Shown: positions 44,001 through 55,512 of the stretch, one piece after another
How positions within the stretch are numbered: the first letter of the stretch is position 1
How the letters are laid out: each line of letters starts with the position of its first letter
Assembly: GCF_002878395.1 (NCBI RefSeq)
Contig: NC_061114.1
Span: 148,247,229-148,311,228, forward strand
Direction of reading: 5' to 3'
Length of the DNA stretch: 64,000 bases
Origin: Capsicum annuum
Taxonomy: Eukaryota; Streptophyta; Magnoliopsida; Solanales; Solanaceae
Position numbers and translations under genes: made by a program
The notes under the pieces: model-generated
What the model was told of the DNA's origin: nothing
Seen by the model: the letters and a program-made list of their open reading frames with translations, nothing else
Databases searched by the model: none

Positions 44001-44330
44001 ACAAACAAACTAAAAATACAAGAATTCACTATATCAAATATAATGAGACCATCATGAGTATCAACATCTCTAAAAGTCATAACACAAGATTCATAAACTA
44101 AATCCACTACTAAAGAATCACACATGGAAGTATATACATGTAAAAGCATAGTGTAATAAATCCAAGATAACTCCAATCAAAAGGCATAATAAGAAGACAC
44201 ATAAGAGTAAGTGAATCCTGGGTCAAACAAATTAATGGATGACTGATGGCATACTAGAATCATACCTATGATAAAAGTATCCAAGGACTCAGGCTCGGGC
44301 CTAGCAAGTACTGTATATAAATGATAATGC
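44001..44330 (-). pseudogene. Ty3 protease, second copy (minus-strand element)
   Basis: The minus frame reads Leu-Phe-Asp-Pro-Gly-Phe-Thr-Tyr-Ser-Tyr-Val-Ser-Ser-Tyr (about 44230-44190), the Asp-Pro-Gly active-site form common in this Tekay family, then Val-Tyr-Glu-Ser-Cys-Val-Met-Thr and a final Ile-Phe-Asp block, where it breaks directly into integrase sequence. Compare 48240-48560. Confidence 0.75.
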
Positions 44331-45630
44331 TTGCTACCTGCCTAGGTTCCTAATAAATATCCTGCCTTAGCTACCTGAGAACCTTTATGAGTACCCTAGA
44401 AAACACGTTGATGAGCATCTGTACCACCTCCAACTGAGGGATAAATTGCTCTAATAGGTTGAAGCATTAAGAGGTACGGTAACAATTATCCCATGACTAG
44501 GGCACTCAATGAGTAATGGCTAAAAGCTCCACAAGCATTACATGCCCCATGAGTTGATCTAGAAATAGAAGATCTAGCTGACACAAAATAAACATCATTA
44601 CAAAAATAACCAAAAGATGAACCCCCCTAGAAATAATCGTTACCCTGACCATGGTGATCACCGACACAAAACTGACCTTTATGGTAATCTGGAGCACCTT
44701 ATGAACAAGTATACTAGGCTGACCATGAGTTGGATACTGTATCCATTTAGTGTATCTACACTTAGAACATCTACCTTTGAATCAGGAGTTGTTATGGCTA
44801 TCATTGAAACTGCCCTAAAACCTAAGTCAGTTATCACAGCTCTCTTGGGCCTCACAATGCTTCTCTTCCATCACTTGAGCATTGTTAGACACCTCAAAAA
44901 AGACCTACAAGCAACACCTAAACTCTGAGTGGACGTGCAACAAGGAACTCTTAATCCTTGAATAAAGCAATGAACTCAATCATACCCAGTAGTAAGAATA
45001 AAAGTAGCATACCTAGACAACTCATGAAACCGAGCCTCATACTCTATAACCATTATGGAGCCCTACTCTATAATAGATAAGTAATCCCTCAAATAATCCC
45101 AAAAACTATGAGGCATGTACTTTTCCAAGAAAATCTCAAAGAATAGAGTCCACATCAAAGAAAAAAATCTAGTTGGCCTGGATTTAAGATGACGTATCCA
45201 CCAATGTCGAGTTACCAAGTCCAACTTAAAAGTAGCATAATCCAAACCATGAGTCAAAACTAAGCACATCTTATGGAGCCTATCCTCACGAGCAATCAAA
45301 AACTAATATGAATTCTCGTCCAGTGCACCAGAAAACCTAGGCGGAGCTAATATTAAGAATCTTCCCAATATTTTCTAATTATTTACAGTCATACCAGTTG
45401 GAAACCACTGGTTTAGCAACTACCATCACTTTAGGGACCTCAACTCTTGGAGCTGCAGCTATGGGTTGCACCCTTTACTCATTACCACTCTAATCTATAG
45501 ACTATAAGCCTTCAGATAATGCACCACCAAATAACACTAAAAGCTGAACAAAATCATCCCTGATCAATAAAGAAGAAATAAATCTTGATGGAGCCTTGAC
45601 CAATCTCCTAAAAAAAGTTTAGATTATGCT
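44331..45630 (-). pseudogene. Ty3 gag, second copy (minus-strand element)
   Basis: Runs parallel to about 48560-49850 with clear similarity throughout, for example the CATTACATGCCCCATGAGTT segment at 44535 and 48756. A zinc-knuckle remnant (Cys-x-x-Cys-Gly and a His) lies at about 44545-44510. Capsid text is visible at 45063-45299. It starts abruptly at about 45630 within integrase of the upstream copy. Confidence 0.75.
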
Positions 45631-45639
45631 ACTTTTAAG

Positions 45640-46600
45640 CATTCTACCTACGCTGCTCTCAACCTGTCCTGAACCACCATTAGTCTATCCAACAATTACT
45701 GAATCAAATTAGTACCAAAGGTTCTAACCGTAGAAGTTTCATGCCATCCAATCAAGAAGCAGCATCGCCTACCAAATAAAAGCCTTAAAAAGAATCATTT
45801 TAATACTCGAATAGTAACTTTTATTATATACAAACTCAGCCAAGGCTCAGTGTTTTTCCTGCTGACATTAAAAATCCATAACACATTCTTGGAGCATATC
45901 CTCAAGAACATGAATAGTCTGCTTTGACTGGACATTTCTCTAAGGGTTAAGGGTTCCACTATAATCCACCTAAGTACCCAAATCTTTCTTGAAAGATCTC
46001 CTCAAGCTAGAAGTTAACATTGAACTTTGGTCTGAAATGATAGGTATAGTCACACCATGTATATGGACTATCTCATGCATATAGATACGGGCTAACCTCT
46101 CAACATTGAAGGAAATATAAATAGGAATAAAATTTGCTGACTTGGTCAACCGAGTCACAATGACCTAAATACCATCAGAACCATGAGAAGTGTGAAGCTA
46201 ACCACTAACAAAGTCTATGGTAATCCACTTGCATTTTCACTTGAGAATTGGAAACCTATGAATCAATCCATTAGGTTGTTGATGCCAGACCTTCACCCGC
46301 TAACAACATAGATAATAAGCTACAACGTATGCCATATCTCTCTTCATTACACTCCACCAATAATCTTGTCTCAAGTCTCTAGAAATCTTAGTTATACCTT
46401 GATGAATAGAATGTCGAGAGTTGTAAGCCTCATGCAGAATCAACTAAATCAAGTGATCAATCCTTTGGACACAAATTTAACTACAAAATTTCACGGCACC
46501 CTCTAAGTCTATGGAAGATCTCTTAGACTGACCACTCAATGCTTAATCACGAAGGCTGTAAAGTCTCTTATTCTCAAACTAGCAATCCTAAATCTTCTCA
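45640..46600 (-). pseudogene. Ty3 integrase, first copy (minus-strand element)
   Basis: Minus-strand order: finger region with Glu-Ala-His-Asn-Ser-Arg-His (about 46435-46410), first Asp in Ile-Asp-Phe-Val-Ser-Gly (about 46215), then a 62-codon stretch (46158-45970) with Thr-Lys-Ser-Ala-Asn-Phe and the second Asp in Ile-Ser-Asp-Gln-Ser. The Glu position is Lys (Ser-Lys-Gln-Thr-Ile-His). It ends at about 45640, where the duplicated gag begins. Confidence 0.8.
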
Positions 46601-46639
46601 AATAGAAAGCACCTTACCTCAACACTATCAAGAATTCTC

Positions 46640-47060
46640 CTAGGGTTTTAAATATCAAATCGAACCATCATGTTGGCTAAGGACTTAATATCCCACTCCA
46701 ACAGCCTCAGAGAAATTAAAATACAAGCTAGTTCACCCATACTTAGTGCCTTCCTGCTCAAGGCATATGCTACTACTCTCACCTTGCCTGGACGATACAA
46801 GATAGAGATATCAAAATCATAATATGCTAAAAGCTGAGATGATCTATGAAAATATCACAATGTAGACCTTAAAGATAATGCCTCTAAATCTTAAGCATAA
46901 ATCTACCTCCACAAACACAAAATCATAAGTTGGGTAGTTACACTCGTGCACCTTTAGCTACCTCAAAGCATAAATAATAACACAACCCTACTACATTAAT
47001 ACATAACCTAAACCAACACTTAAATCATCACAATAAATTTTGAATCCCTTACCCAAAAAA
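46640..47060 (-). pseudogene. Ty3 RNase H (minus-strand element)
   Basis: Minus frame: Ile-Tyr-Cys-Asp-Asp-Leu-Ser-Val-Gly-Leu-Gly (about 47030-46995), a degraded centre, then Ile-Leu-Tyr-Arg-Pro-Gly-Lys and Ala-Leu-Ser-Arg-Lys-Ala (about 46800-46745). A stretch that should contain Thr-Asp-His-Arg-Ser-Leu-Gln is shortened. Confidence 0.7.
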
Positions 47061-47079
47061 GGTAAGAAAAAATAAGAGC

Positions 47080-47900
47080 CAAAGTAAGGAACTCCCTGAG
47101 CCAAAGCTCAATTCATATTCCTCAGACTATCGATAAGAAACCTCATTCTAAGTTAATCTATTCATACGTGCTGAAATAGTTGCAAAACCCTCAATGAATT
47201 ATGTAAATAATTAACCAAGCCAATAAAGCTACGAACCTTAGTCGAAGATATATTCTTGGCCCAATCATGAATAGCCTCAGTCTTTGCTGGGTCTACCATA
47301 ATCCCATTCTTAGACACAACATAACCAAGGAATATCACCACCTCAAGCCAAAACTCACTCTTAGAGAACTTGCCTAAAAGAATATGATCAGTAAGAGTCT
47401 AGAGAAAAATCCTCAAATATTGTGCATGTTCCTCTTTACTCCTTGAAGTCACAAGGATATCATCGATGAGCACAATCATGACGAAATCCAAATAAGGCCT
47501 GAACAGTTAGTTCATTAGATCAATGAACATGGTTGGGACATTAGTAAACCTAAAAGACATCACTAGGAACTCATAATTACCATAACACATCCTAAATGTT
47601 GTCTTCATGATATTCTTGGACCAAATCCTCAACCGATGGTAACCAGACCTTAAATTAATCTTACAAAATACTGCTACACCTTGAAGCTAGTTAAATAGTC
47701 ATCAGTGTAAGGCATTTGATAGTGGTTCTTAACTATCACCTTGTGAAGTTACTTATAATCAATGCACATACGCATGGATTCATTTTTCTTTTTCACAAAG
47801 AACATAGGAGCTCCCTAAGGAGACACATTTAGTCTAATAAAACCCTTACCAAAAAGATACATAAGCTCCACAGGAGCTATATGGTAAGGTTCCATAGAAA
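47080..47900 (-). pseudogene. Ty3 reverse transcriptase (minus-strand element)
   Basis: Minus frame: Met-Arg-Met-Cys-Ile-Asp-Tyr (about 47775), Ser-Gly-Tyr-His-Arg-Leu (about 47640), Ser-Phe-Arg-Phe-Thr-Asn-Val-Pro (about 47555), and an intact catalytic Leu-Ile-Asp-Asp-Ile-Leu-Val (about 47475-47455). Thumb and connection sequence follows to Val-Arg-Ser-Phe-Ile-Gly (about 47220). Only a few stops; the best-preserved RT active site among the Ty3 elements here. Confidence 0.85.
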
Positions 47901-48560
47901 TAGGTCAGGTGACAAGCTTAATATCAATAAGAAACTTAATCTCAAAAATAGGAGGTATACCAGGAAGATCGATAGGTAAAACATCAAAAAACACATAGAC
48001 TAAAACAACAGATTCAAGTGATAGACTCTACATACTAACATTATGAATATAAGAAAGATAAGACTCGCAGCCTCTCAAAATAAGCCTCTTAGAAAACATA
48101 CAAGAAATAATCCCTATTGACTCATTGTTAATAGCTCCTTACCACATGATCAGATGTATGATAGTCATGGATAAGGTAACAATCTTGGAAAAATAATCCA
48201 TGACAATATGATAGTAGGATAACTAGTCCATGCCTAAAATCACATCAAAATTTACCATATCTAATATAATGAGACCATCATGAGTATTATCATCTCTAAT
48301 AGTCATAACACATGATAAAAAAACTAAATCCACTACTAAAGAATCACACATGGAAGTATATACATATAAAGACATAGTGTAATAAATCCAAGATAACTCT
48401 AATCAAAAGACATAATAAGAAGACATATAAGAGTAAGTGAATCCTGGATCAAATAAAGTAAAGGATGACTGATGGAATACTAGAATCATACCTATGATAA
48501 AAGTATCCAAAGACCCAGGCTCGGGCCTAATAAGTACTGTATTTAAATGACTATGCCTGC
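47901..48560 (-). pseudogene. Ty3 protease and linker to RT, first copy
   Basis: The linker carries Gly-Cys-Glu-Ser-Tyr-Leu-Ser-Tyr (about 48075-48055), Val-Leu-Pro-Ile-Asp-Leu-Pro-Gly-Ile-Pro-Pro (about 47985-47955) and Pro-Ile-Ser-Met-Glu-Pro-Tyr (about 47905), the standard tract of Tekay-type elements. Protease (48240-48560) parallels 44010-44330. Several stops. Confidence 0.75.
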
Positions 48561-49990
48561 TACATGCCTGGGCTCCTAATCGATATACTGCCCTAGCTAC
48601 CTGAGAACCTTTATGAGTACCCTAGGAAACACCTTGATGAGCATCTGTACCACCTCCAACTGAGGGATAAATTGCTCTAATAGGTTGAAACATTAAGAGA
48701 TACATTAACAATTGTCCGTTGACTAGGGCACTCAATGATTAATGGGTAAAAGCTCCACAAGCATTACATGCCCCATGAGTTGATCTAAAAATAGAAGATC
48801 CAGCTGACACAAAATAGACATCATGACAAGAATAACAAAAAGATGAAACCCTTTAGAAATAATCGTTACCCTGACCAGGGTGATCACCGACATAAAACTG
48901 ACCTTTGTAGTAATCTAGAGCACTTTATAAACAAGTCTACCAGGCTGACCATGAGCTGGATACTATAGCCATTTAGTGTATCTACAGGTAGAACTTCTAC
49001 CTTTAAATTAGGAGTTTGTGTGGCTATCATTGAAACTTTTCTAAAACCTAGGTCTCTTATCACAACTTCTTTTGGCCTTGCAATACTTCTACTCTATCAC
49101 TTGAGTATTTTTAGACACATAAAAAAACCTAGACGCAACAACTAAACTCTGAGTGGACATGAAAAAAGGAAGTCTCAATCCTTGAGTAAAGAAATGAACT
49201 CAATCATACCCAGTAGTAAGAATAAAAGTAGCATACCTAAACAACTCATGAAACCGAGCCTCATACTCTATAACCATTATGGATCCGTACTCTATAATTG
49301 ATAAGTAATCCCTCAAATGATCCCAAAAACTATGAGGAATGTACTTTTCCAAGAAAAATCTCAAAGAACAGAGTCCACGTCAAAGAAAAAAATCTAGTTG
49401 GCCTGGATTTAAGAGGACCATCCATCAATGTCGAGTTACCAAGTCCCACTTAAAAGTAGCATAATCCAAACCATAAGTCAAAAATAAACACATATTATAG
49501 AGCCTATCCTCATAAAAAATCAAAAACTAATATGAATTCTCACCCAATGCACTAGAAAACCTAGGCGGGGCTAATATTAAGAATTTCCCAAACATTTTCC
49601 AATCCTTTACAGTCATAGCAGGCTGGGAAACCATTGGATTAGCAACTACTTACTGAGAAACTAATGGCACTTTAGAGACCTCAACTCTGGGAGCTATAGC
49701 TATAGCTTGCAGCCTTTACTTATTACCACTCTAATATATAGACTATAAACCTTTAGACAGTGCACTACCAAACAACACTAAAAGTTGAACAAAATCATCC
49801 CTGAGATTTAAAGAAGAAACAAAATCCTGATGGAGCCTTGACCAATCTCGGACTCTCCATTGGCTGGGGTTGGAGAATCTCTGGCTGAAGAATGGGAATA
49901 GGGTCTCATAGAAGCCCTTAATCTTGGCCCATAGGTGTGAACATATCTCAAGGATGTCCATAACCTATATGTCAAATACAAATAGTGAAA
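48561..49990 (-). pseudogene. Ty3 gag, first copy (minus-strand element)
   Basis: Capsid and knuckle text parallel to 44331-45630. It extends further upstream (49850-49990), where the second copy has no counterpart, with a proline/arginine-rich N-terminal segment. No full reading frame survives. Confidence 0.7.
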
Positions 49991-50240
49991 GGATCCCAAG
50001 ATTGATCTTGGGACCATCATCTTATGTAGCAGTATCATGCGTCCTAACCATCAATGATAAAGTAAAACCAAATGAATAATTCAGAAACCAAATCAGACAC
50101 ATATTAGTAAATAAGTAAAAAAGTAAACAACTCCAAAGAATATCCGATAGCCTTCTAAAGATAAAAAATATACCTCATTGTTCAGATCAGTGGGACTCTA
50201 ATGATACTAGCTCTTGTACCAATAATACTGGTGAAACCTA

Positions 50241-50253
50241 GGCTCTGATACTA
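50241..50253 (-). other. Primer-binding site, initiator-Met tRNA type
   Basis: The minus strand reads TAGTATCAGAGCC, followed by TAGGTTTCAC. Apart from one base this is the TGGTATCAGAGCC site complementary to initiator methionine tRNA, used by many plant LTR elements. It fixes the direction and 5' boundary of the element. Confidence 0.85.
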
Positions 50254-50258
50254 ATTTT

Positions 50259-50420
50259 TCAACTCTCAATTTGTGAGTCATGATAGATCATACTAAATAA
50301 CAATAGTAGGTAAGCCAAACCATAGCCTGGAGATAATTATAATGGGCTAACATAGTGAACAATGCCCCAAAAGGGCCAAATTTGTAGGAAACTAGGTTTT
50401 GGATGATAAACTAAAGAAAA
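50259..50420 (-). repeat. Remnant of 5' LTR of the minus-strand element
   Basis: Right of the primer site the sequence should be LTR. The first 25 bases resemble the GACCCAAAAATTGGGTCGTGACA-type end, but no more than about 150 bp can be assigned before the next element. The exact right boundary is not visible. Confidence 0.4.
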
Positions 50421-50520
50421 AAATAAAAATTGAAGTTTTTGGCTACATACTAAGGTTGTTTTGGGGTGTATGTTCCACTTACTAGCATATGTGACCAAAG
50501 ATAGTGTAGAGATCAAAATT

Positions 50521-52070
50521 CTAATGGCTCAGAAAAAGAGAATCCTACAGTTGACTAGTAGAATGACAAAGCCTAAAAGAGATGACATTCCTGAAGGGGT
50601 TTGTAATGGAACACACAGGTGCCTCCCCTATTTAACATGGAGTTTAAAACATTATTTACTAACATATGAAACTATTAGCATAAGCCGCAAACTATAGGAG
50701 GGAAAAAGATGCTCAACGTATAATTTAGGAGAAAAAGCTAGGTTTGTAGTGATTGAAAGTAGACCACCGAGCTGTACTCGATGGTAATCTGAGTAGAATT
50801 AGAGGAGGATAAGCTTAAGTAATCCCAGTGTACCATAATTTGCATCCATATAATGATGAGGAGGACTCGGGTTACATAGAGTCAGATGAAACAAAAGCCA
50901 TCATCCCTTCTGTTTGACCCCTAGGTGTTATATTTGATATAACTAATGCCATGATCCTACTAATAAACTTGAAGTGTGTATTTTCAGGGTTGCCTTCTGA
51001 TAATACAAATATGCACCTTGCAAATTCCATTGGGATCGGCATTTTTATAGCAATCTAGGGGTGAATTATAAGGCACTTAGATTGAGGTTGTTCCCATTAT
51101 TGCTGACAGGAAAATCATATTTATGGTTAGGGGAAAACCAAAAGGATCTATACAATATGGAATAAGTTGCATAGATAATTCTTAAATCAATTCTTTTCAC
51201 TTGCTAGGATGTTATAACTCAGGGATGAGATATATAATTTTTGACAACTATACTTTGATTCTATGTATAATGCTTGGTTCAGGTTTAAGAAGAAGTTGAG
51301 TACGGTTCCCAACTATCAAATTTTTTAGATAGGCATGTTAGAGATATTCTATATAGCCCTGACCATTATTTCCAGACCCATAGAAGACACTATCTCTAGA
51401 GGAGATTTTACTAGACTATGCTGGGAGGTAGCTTTTGATATTTATGATTAGATTTCTCTCACTAACCAAGGATGGTAAACTTAGAAGGCTGAGAGTGGTT
51501 CTACAACATACTTTATTAGAGTTTCCAGTGATCAGAGAGTGGTTGATGATTCTATAGCATAAGAGATTAGGCTATCAAGGACTAATATTGTTTTATTGGT
51601 AAAGTAGTTTGCAGTTGTGAATTCTGAGAAAGTGAATGTGGTATGAGCATAGGGTGCAACCTCTAAAGCTTATGAGTCTGAATTAGAAGAGAAGGCTAAG
51701 TATATAGATTATCAGTTTATAGTTTTCTTAGACTAAGGTCAGGAAATCAAGGTTAGAACTACTATAAAGATAGATACTGAGATCGCAGTAGGGAATGAGA
51801 TGGTGACTGGAGGTAAAAAAATGGACTACAAGGAGAAGAGAGATAGGTATATCCCACCAGGGACCCATGATACAAGGATGGAGACGATGTTGACTAAATT
51901 TGTGAAAGGGCAAGAGAGTTAGGAGGCCTTCATTAAAGAAATCAAGGCTGATATTTAAAGTTTGGGCCAAAAGATTGAGTCTCATGTGATTGTTATCAAG
52001 TCATTAGAGCACCAGTTTGGGTAGATTTTTGATATATTAAATCAAAGATAGATACCCTTTTTAGTGAAAA
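50521..52070 (+). pseudogene. Athila/Tat-type gag
   Basis: An N-terminal part with Lys-Pro-Lys-Arg-Asp-Asp-Ile-Pro (about 50570) is followed by Leu-Lys-Cys-Val-Phe-Ser-Gly-Leu-Pro-Ser-Asp (about 50968), Leu-Arg-Leu-Phe-Pro-Leu-Leu-Leu (about 51080) and Leu-Trp-Leu (about 51122), aligning with the capsid core at 23940-24150. A coiled-coil tail lies near 51900-52020. Many stops and frame changes. Confidence 0.75.
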
Positions 52071-52339
52071 AGTTCATAGCCCACAACCTTTGGACATTTC
52101 ATAGATATTACCACTAGGAGTGGTACCTTTAATGATGATACTCCTATGCATACTACTAAAAAGTCATAGAAGAAGAGTCCTACAATTAATGATCTACCTG
52201 AGGAAAGGTTTAGGAAATTTACATGTAGTGAGATGATATGAGAGTGATGATGAGGATGAATAGGATGACAACAAGGCCAAGCATAATCTGGAATATTGTA
52301 GTGAAATTTCCTTTGTACTATTAGAAGAAAAGAGGATGG

Positions 52340-52745
52340 ACCCCAGTGAAGTAAATATTATATACTCTATTTGGCCTTTCGATATCTAACAGGCTCTGTG
52401 CGATATAGGAGTTGGAATTAATTTAATACCACTAATAGTTTATAAGTGATTAGGGATAGGGGCACTCAAACCTACATCTAAGAGGCTACTGATGGTCAAC
52501 TCATCTATGAAGAAACCAATGGTGTTTTGTGTGACATTGAATTAAGTGTGGCATTCTTTATACACCCAGTGTATTCAATGATTCTTAACTATGAAGTGGA
52601 TATCTAAGCCCCTACGATAGTGGGTAGACCATTTCTATCCATGAGTAGGGTATTGAATAGTATGGACATAGAGGAGATAACCTTCAGGATGAATGATGAG
52701 CAAGTACTCATTGATTTGCATGTAATAGTGCAACAGCTAGATTAA
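52340..52745 (+). pseudogene. Athila/Tat-type aspartic protease
   Basis: The active site reads Ala-Leu-Cys-Asp-Ile-Gly-Val-Gly (about 52391-52414), with the common Ala replaced. Leu-Ile-Pro-Leu-Ile-Val-Tyr-Lys follows. After a frame change come Val-Gly-Arg-Pro-Phe-Leu-Ser (about 52620) and Ile-Thr-Phe-Arg-Met-Asn-Asp. Stops present. Confidence 0.75.
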
Positions 52746-53139
52746 TGTGAGTGATGCCAGTGATAGACATTGTGGATGATAATTCTTTCGAAATGGTTGT
52801 GCCCATTGAAGAAAGATTAGGAGTTAAAGCTTTAGCAGCTATAATTATGTATTTTGAGAGTAATGGGATAGAAAAATATGATGAGATAGTTAATGCATTC
52901 AATGGAAGAAGTTTTTACACTTGTTCCATAATGAAGTTGGATCTCGATCTAAAAAATAAAACCACACTGCCAACAAAATCATCCATTAAGGATCCACTAA
53001 AACTATAATTTAAGGCCCTTCCATCCTACATATATATGCTTGCCAAAATTGCCTTAACGGTGATTATTACTACAAATTTACTAGAGTTACAGGTGAAGGA
53101 TTTGATATCCGTGTTATAGAGGATCAAAAGTACAATTAA
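52746..53139 (+). pseudogene. Protease-RT linker of Athila/Tat-type element
   Basis: The open stretch 52751-53008 includes Tyr-Asp-Glu-Ile-Val-Asn-Ala-Phe, and a Leu-Asp-Leu-Lys-Asn block followed by Pro-Thr-Lys-Ser-Ser-Ile, the usual linker text of this clade. No enzymatic function. Confidence 0.65.
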
Positions 53140-54080
53140 ATAAACTATAATAGACATTGTGATAATTCCATAGGGTATATGTACTCATAAAATACAACTT
53201 GAGCTGGAGTGTGTTTCTAGCATTGAGCATCAACATAGATTAAACCCTCCTATACAGGAGGTTATAAAGAAAGAAATTATCAAATAGTTAGATATTGCAG
53301 TGTTTTACCCCATTACTGACAAAAAGTGGGTTATACATTTTCAATGCTTGCCAAAGAAGGTTGGAATTATAGTAGTTCCCAACGATAAGAATGATCTTGT
53401 CCCCATGAAATCCGTGACCAGTTGGAGAGTTTGCATGGACTATAGAAAGTTCAACATTTGGACCAGGAAAACCATTTTCGCATTGGTTTTATAGATTAGA
53501 TGCTTGAGGTTTTTATTGTTTTCTTGATGTGTACTCGGTTTATAATTAGATCACTTTTGCTCCTAAGGACTATGAAAAGACGACATTTACTTTCCCTTAT
53601 GGGTGTTTTGCATTAAAGAGAATGTCATTTGAGTTATGCAATTCTCCTTCTTCCTGTCAGCAATGCATGATGTCTATATTGTTTGATATGGTAGAGGACA
53701 TAATCGAGGTATTCATGGATGAGTTTTTTTAGTTAGAGACTCCTTTGATGATTTTCGGACCCATCTGGCCAGTACATTGCAGAGATGTAAAGAATACAAC
53801 TTGGTCCTAAATTGGGAAAAATATCACTTTATGGTGAATGAAGCTATTGTTCTTGGGAACAAGATCTCCAAATAGGGTATTGAGGTGGAAAAAATTAAAT
53901 TAAGGTGTTTTAAAAGTTTCCAACACCAATTTCTGTTAGAGATATACAAAGATTTTTAGGCCATGCAGGGTTTTATAGAAGGTTCATCCAAGACTTTACT
54001 AATATTGCAAATCCTCTATTCAAACTTGTAGGGATAAAAGTGAAATTTGTGTTTGATGATGCATGCATAAAAGCCTTTAG
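53140..54080 (+). pseudogene. Athila/Tat-type reverse transcriptase
   Basis: Ser-Trp-Arg-Val-Cys-Met-Asp-Tyr-Arg-Lys (about 53423-53452), Thr-Phe-Thr-Phe-Pro-Tyr-Gly (about 53585), and a catalytic loop Val-Phe-Met-Asp-Glu (about 53710-53725), where the second Asp of the usual Met-Asp-Asp is Glu. Then come Leu-Asn-Trp-Glu-Lys-Tyr-His-Phe (about 53808) and Phe-Leu-Gly-His-Ala-Gly-Phe-Tyr-Arg-Arg-Phe (about 53955). Frame shifts occur near 53490 and 53730. Confidence 0.85.
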
Positions 54081-54530
54081 GTGACTTAAGGAGCGATTGA
54101 TTTTGGCTCTTATCATTGTGTCCCATGATTGGTTTGCACCCTTTGAGGTTATGTGTGATGCAAGTATAGTGGTATTGGGTATTTTTCTAGGCCAACGAAG
54201 GAAGAAAATCCTTCACCCTATTTACTATGCCAGCAAGGCTTTAAACCCCACAAAAAATAATATACTTACTGAGCAAGAGTTTTTTACGGTGTTTTATGCA
54301 TATGAGAAATTACTGTCTTATTTTATTAGAACTAAAGTCATAGTCCACACAGACCATGCGACCTTTAGGTACTTGATGTAGAAAATATATTCTAAGTTGA
54401 GATTGATTCATTTGGTACTCTTGCTGCAAGAATTTAAGTTTAAAGTAAAAGACCAAAAAGTCACTAAAAACCAAGTTGCAGATCACTTGTCTTTGCTAGA
54501 AGAAAAGGAAATATAGAAAGTAGGGGACGA
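54081..54530 (+). pseudogene. Athila/Tat-type RNase H
   Basis: The stretch 54097-54381 contains Glu-Val-Met-Cys-Asp-Ala-Ser (about 54145), Ile-Tyr-Tyr-Ala-Ser-Lys, Thr-Glu-Gln-Glu-Phe-Phe (about 54269) and Val-His-Thr-Asp-His-Ala-Thr (about 54343), with the acidic residues in place. Ala-Asp-His-Leu-Ser near 54480 marks the usual end. Confidence 0.85.
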
Positions 54531-54639
54531 GAATAACATATGATACTTTTATAAATGAGCGGGTCTTGGAAGCATCTCAAGATTTAATCCTATGGTTTTC
54601 TAATTATCCCAATTAATTGGCAAGGGATCGTGTTTCAGA

Positions 54640-55512
54640 AGACCTAACCTTCTACTAATTGAGGAGATTTATGCATCAGGCGACGAAGTTCTTTTGGGAT
54701 GATCCATATAATTTTAGGGTTTATGTTCATGGTGTGATTCATAGATGCATCTCGGGGGTGGAGATGATGAGCATTCTTGAAGCTTGTCATTTATCACCTG
54801 TTGGGGGGTTATCATAGTGGTACCTGCATAGCCCATAAATTCTATAGTGTGGGTTTTACTATCCTATGATATATAAGGATGCTCATGATTTTTATCAAGC
54901 CTATGACCAATGCCAATGTCAAGGTAATATTTTTGATTCGATGAACTTCCCTTGATACCTATTTAGGAGATAGAGCTATTAGATATATGGGGGATTGATT
55001 TCATGGGTCTATTCGTGAGCTCCTATGACATGAGGTATATTTTAGTGGTAATAAACTATGTTTATAAATTGGTGGAGGTAGTTGCGCTTGAAGACAATGA
55101 AGGTAGAAGTGTTACCGTCTTTTTAAAGAAAAATATGTTTTCTCAATTTTTCACTCCACCTGCAATTTTTAGTGATGGTGGGTCACACTATTGCAACCTA
55201 TTTTTTAAAGCTTTGCTTGATAAATATGGTGTAAGGCAAAAGGTGGAAAAACCTTACCATCCACAAAAGAGAAGGCAAGTTCGGGTCTCTAATAGAGAGA
55301 TCAAGCCTATATTGGCGAAAACTATAAAAGCAAACATGACTGACTTGTCAAGAAAGTTCAATTTTGTATCATGGAACTACTGTATATCTTATAAGAGACT
55401 CATGGGTGCCTCCCATATCACCTTGTGTATGTAAAGTCATGTCATTTGCCGATTTAACTTGAGCATAAGGCCCTATGGGCATTAAAGAGGCTAATTTTTT
55501 TAGTGGCATGAT
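54640..55512 (+). pseudogene. Athila/Tat-type integrase, truncated by insertion
   Basis: The finger region holds Cys-His near 54784 and Cys-Gln-Cys near 54912. The core at 55003-55434 carries Tyr-Lys-Leu-Val-Glu-Val-Val-Ala-Leu, Phe-Ser-Asp-Gly-Gly-Ser-His-Tyr-Cys-Asn (second Asp, about 55170) and Val-Ser-Asn-Arg-Glu-Ile-Lys (Glu, about 55300). The frame can be followed through His-Lys-Ala-Leu-Trp-Ala-Leu-Lys-Arg-Leu (about 55462-55492) up to 55512, where the next LTR begins in mid-gene. Stops occur near 54955 and 55434. Confidence 0.85.

Larger units (their letters stand above)
40705..50258 (-). mobile_element. Minus-strand Tekay-type Ty3 element with internal duplication
   Basis: Read from right to left: primer-binding site (50253-50241), gag, protease, RT, RNase H, integrase (to about 45640), then a second gag and protease (45630-44030), a second integrase end, GPY/F module, chromodomain and 3' LTR (43099-40705). 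The second unit lacks RT and RNase H. The 5' LTR is reduced to about 100-150 bp. The chromodomain remnant and the Gag-Pol text place it in the Tekay lineage, in a different family from T1/T2. Confidence 0.8.
50421..55512 (+). mobile_element. Athila/Tat-type Ty3 gag-pol, LTRs missing
   Basis: A plus-strand element with gag (about 50520-52070), protease, RT, RNase H and integrase in Ty3 order. Its Gag is recognisably related to that at 23560, and its protease to that at 25420. It carries the RT-to-integrase section that the three-LTR complex lacks. Its left LTR cannot be found, and its right side is cut inside integrase by the LTR starting at 55513. Confidence 0.8.
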
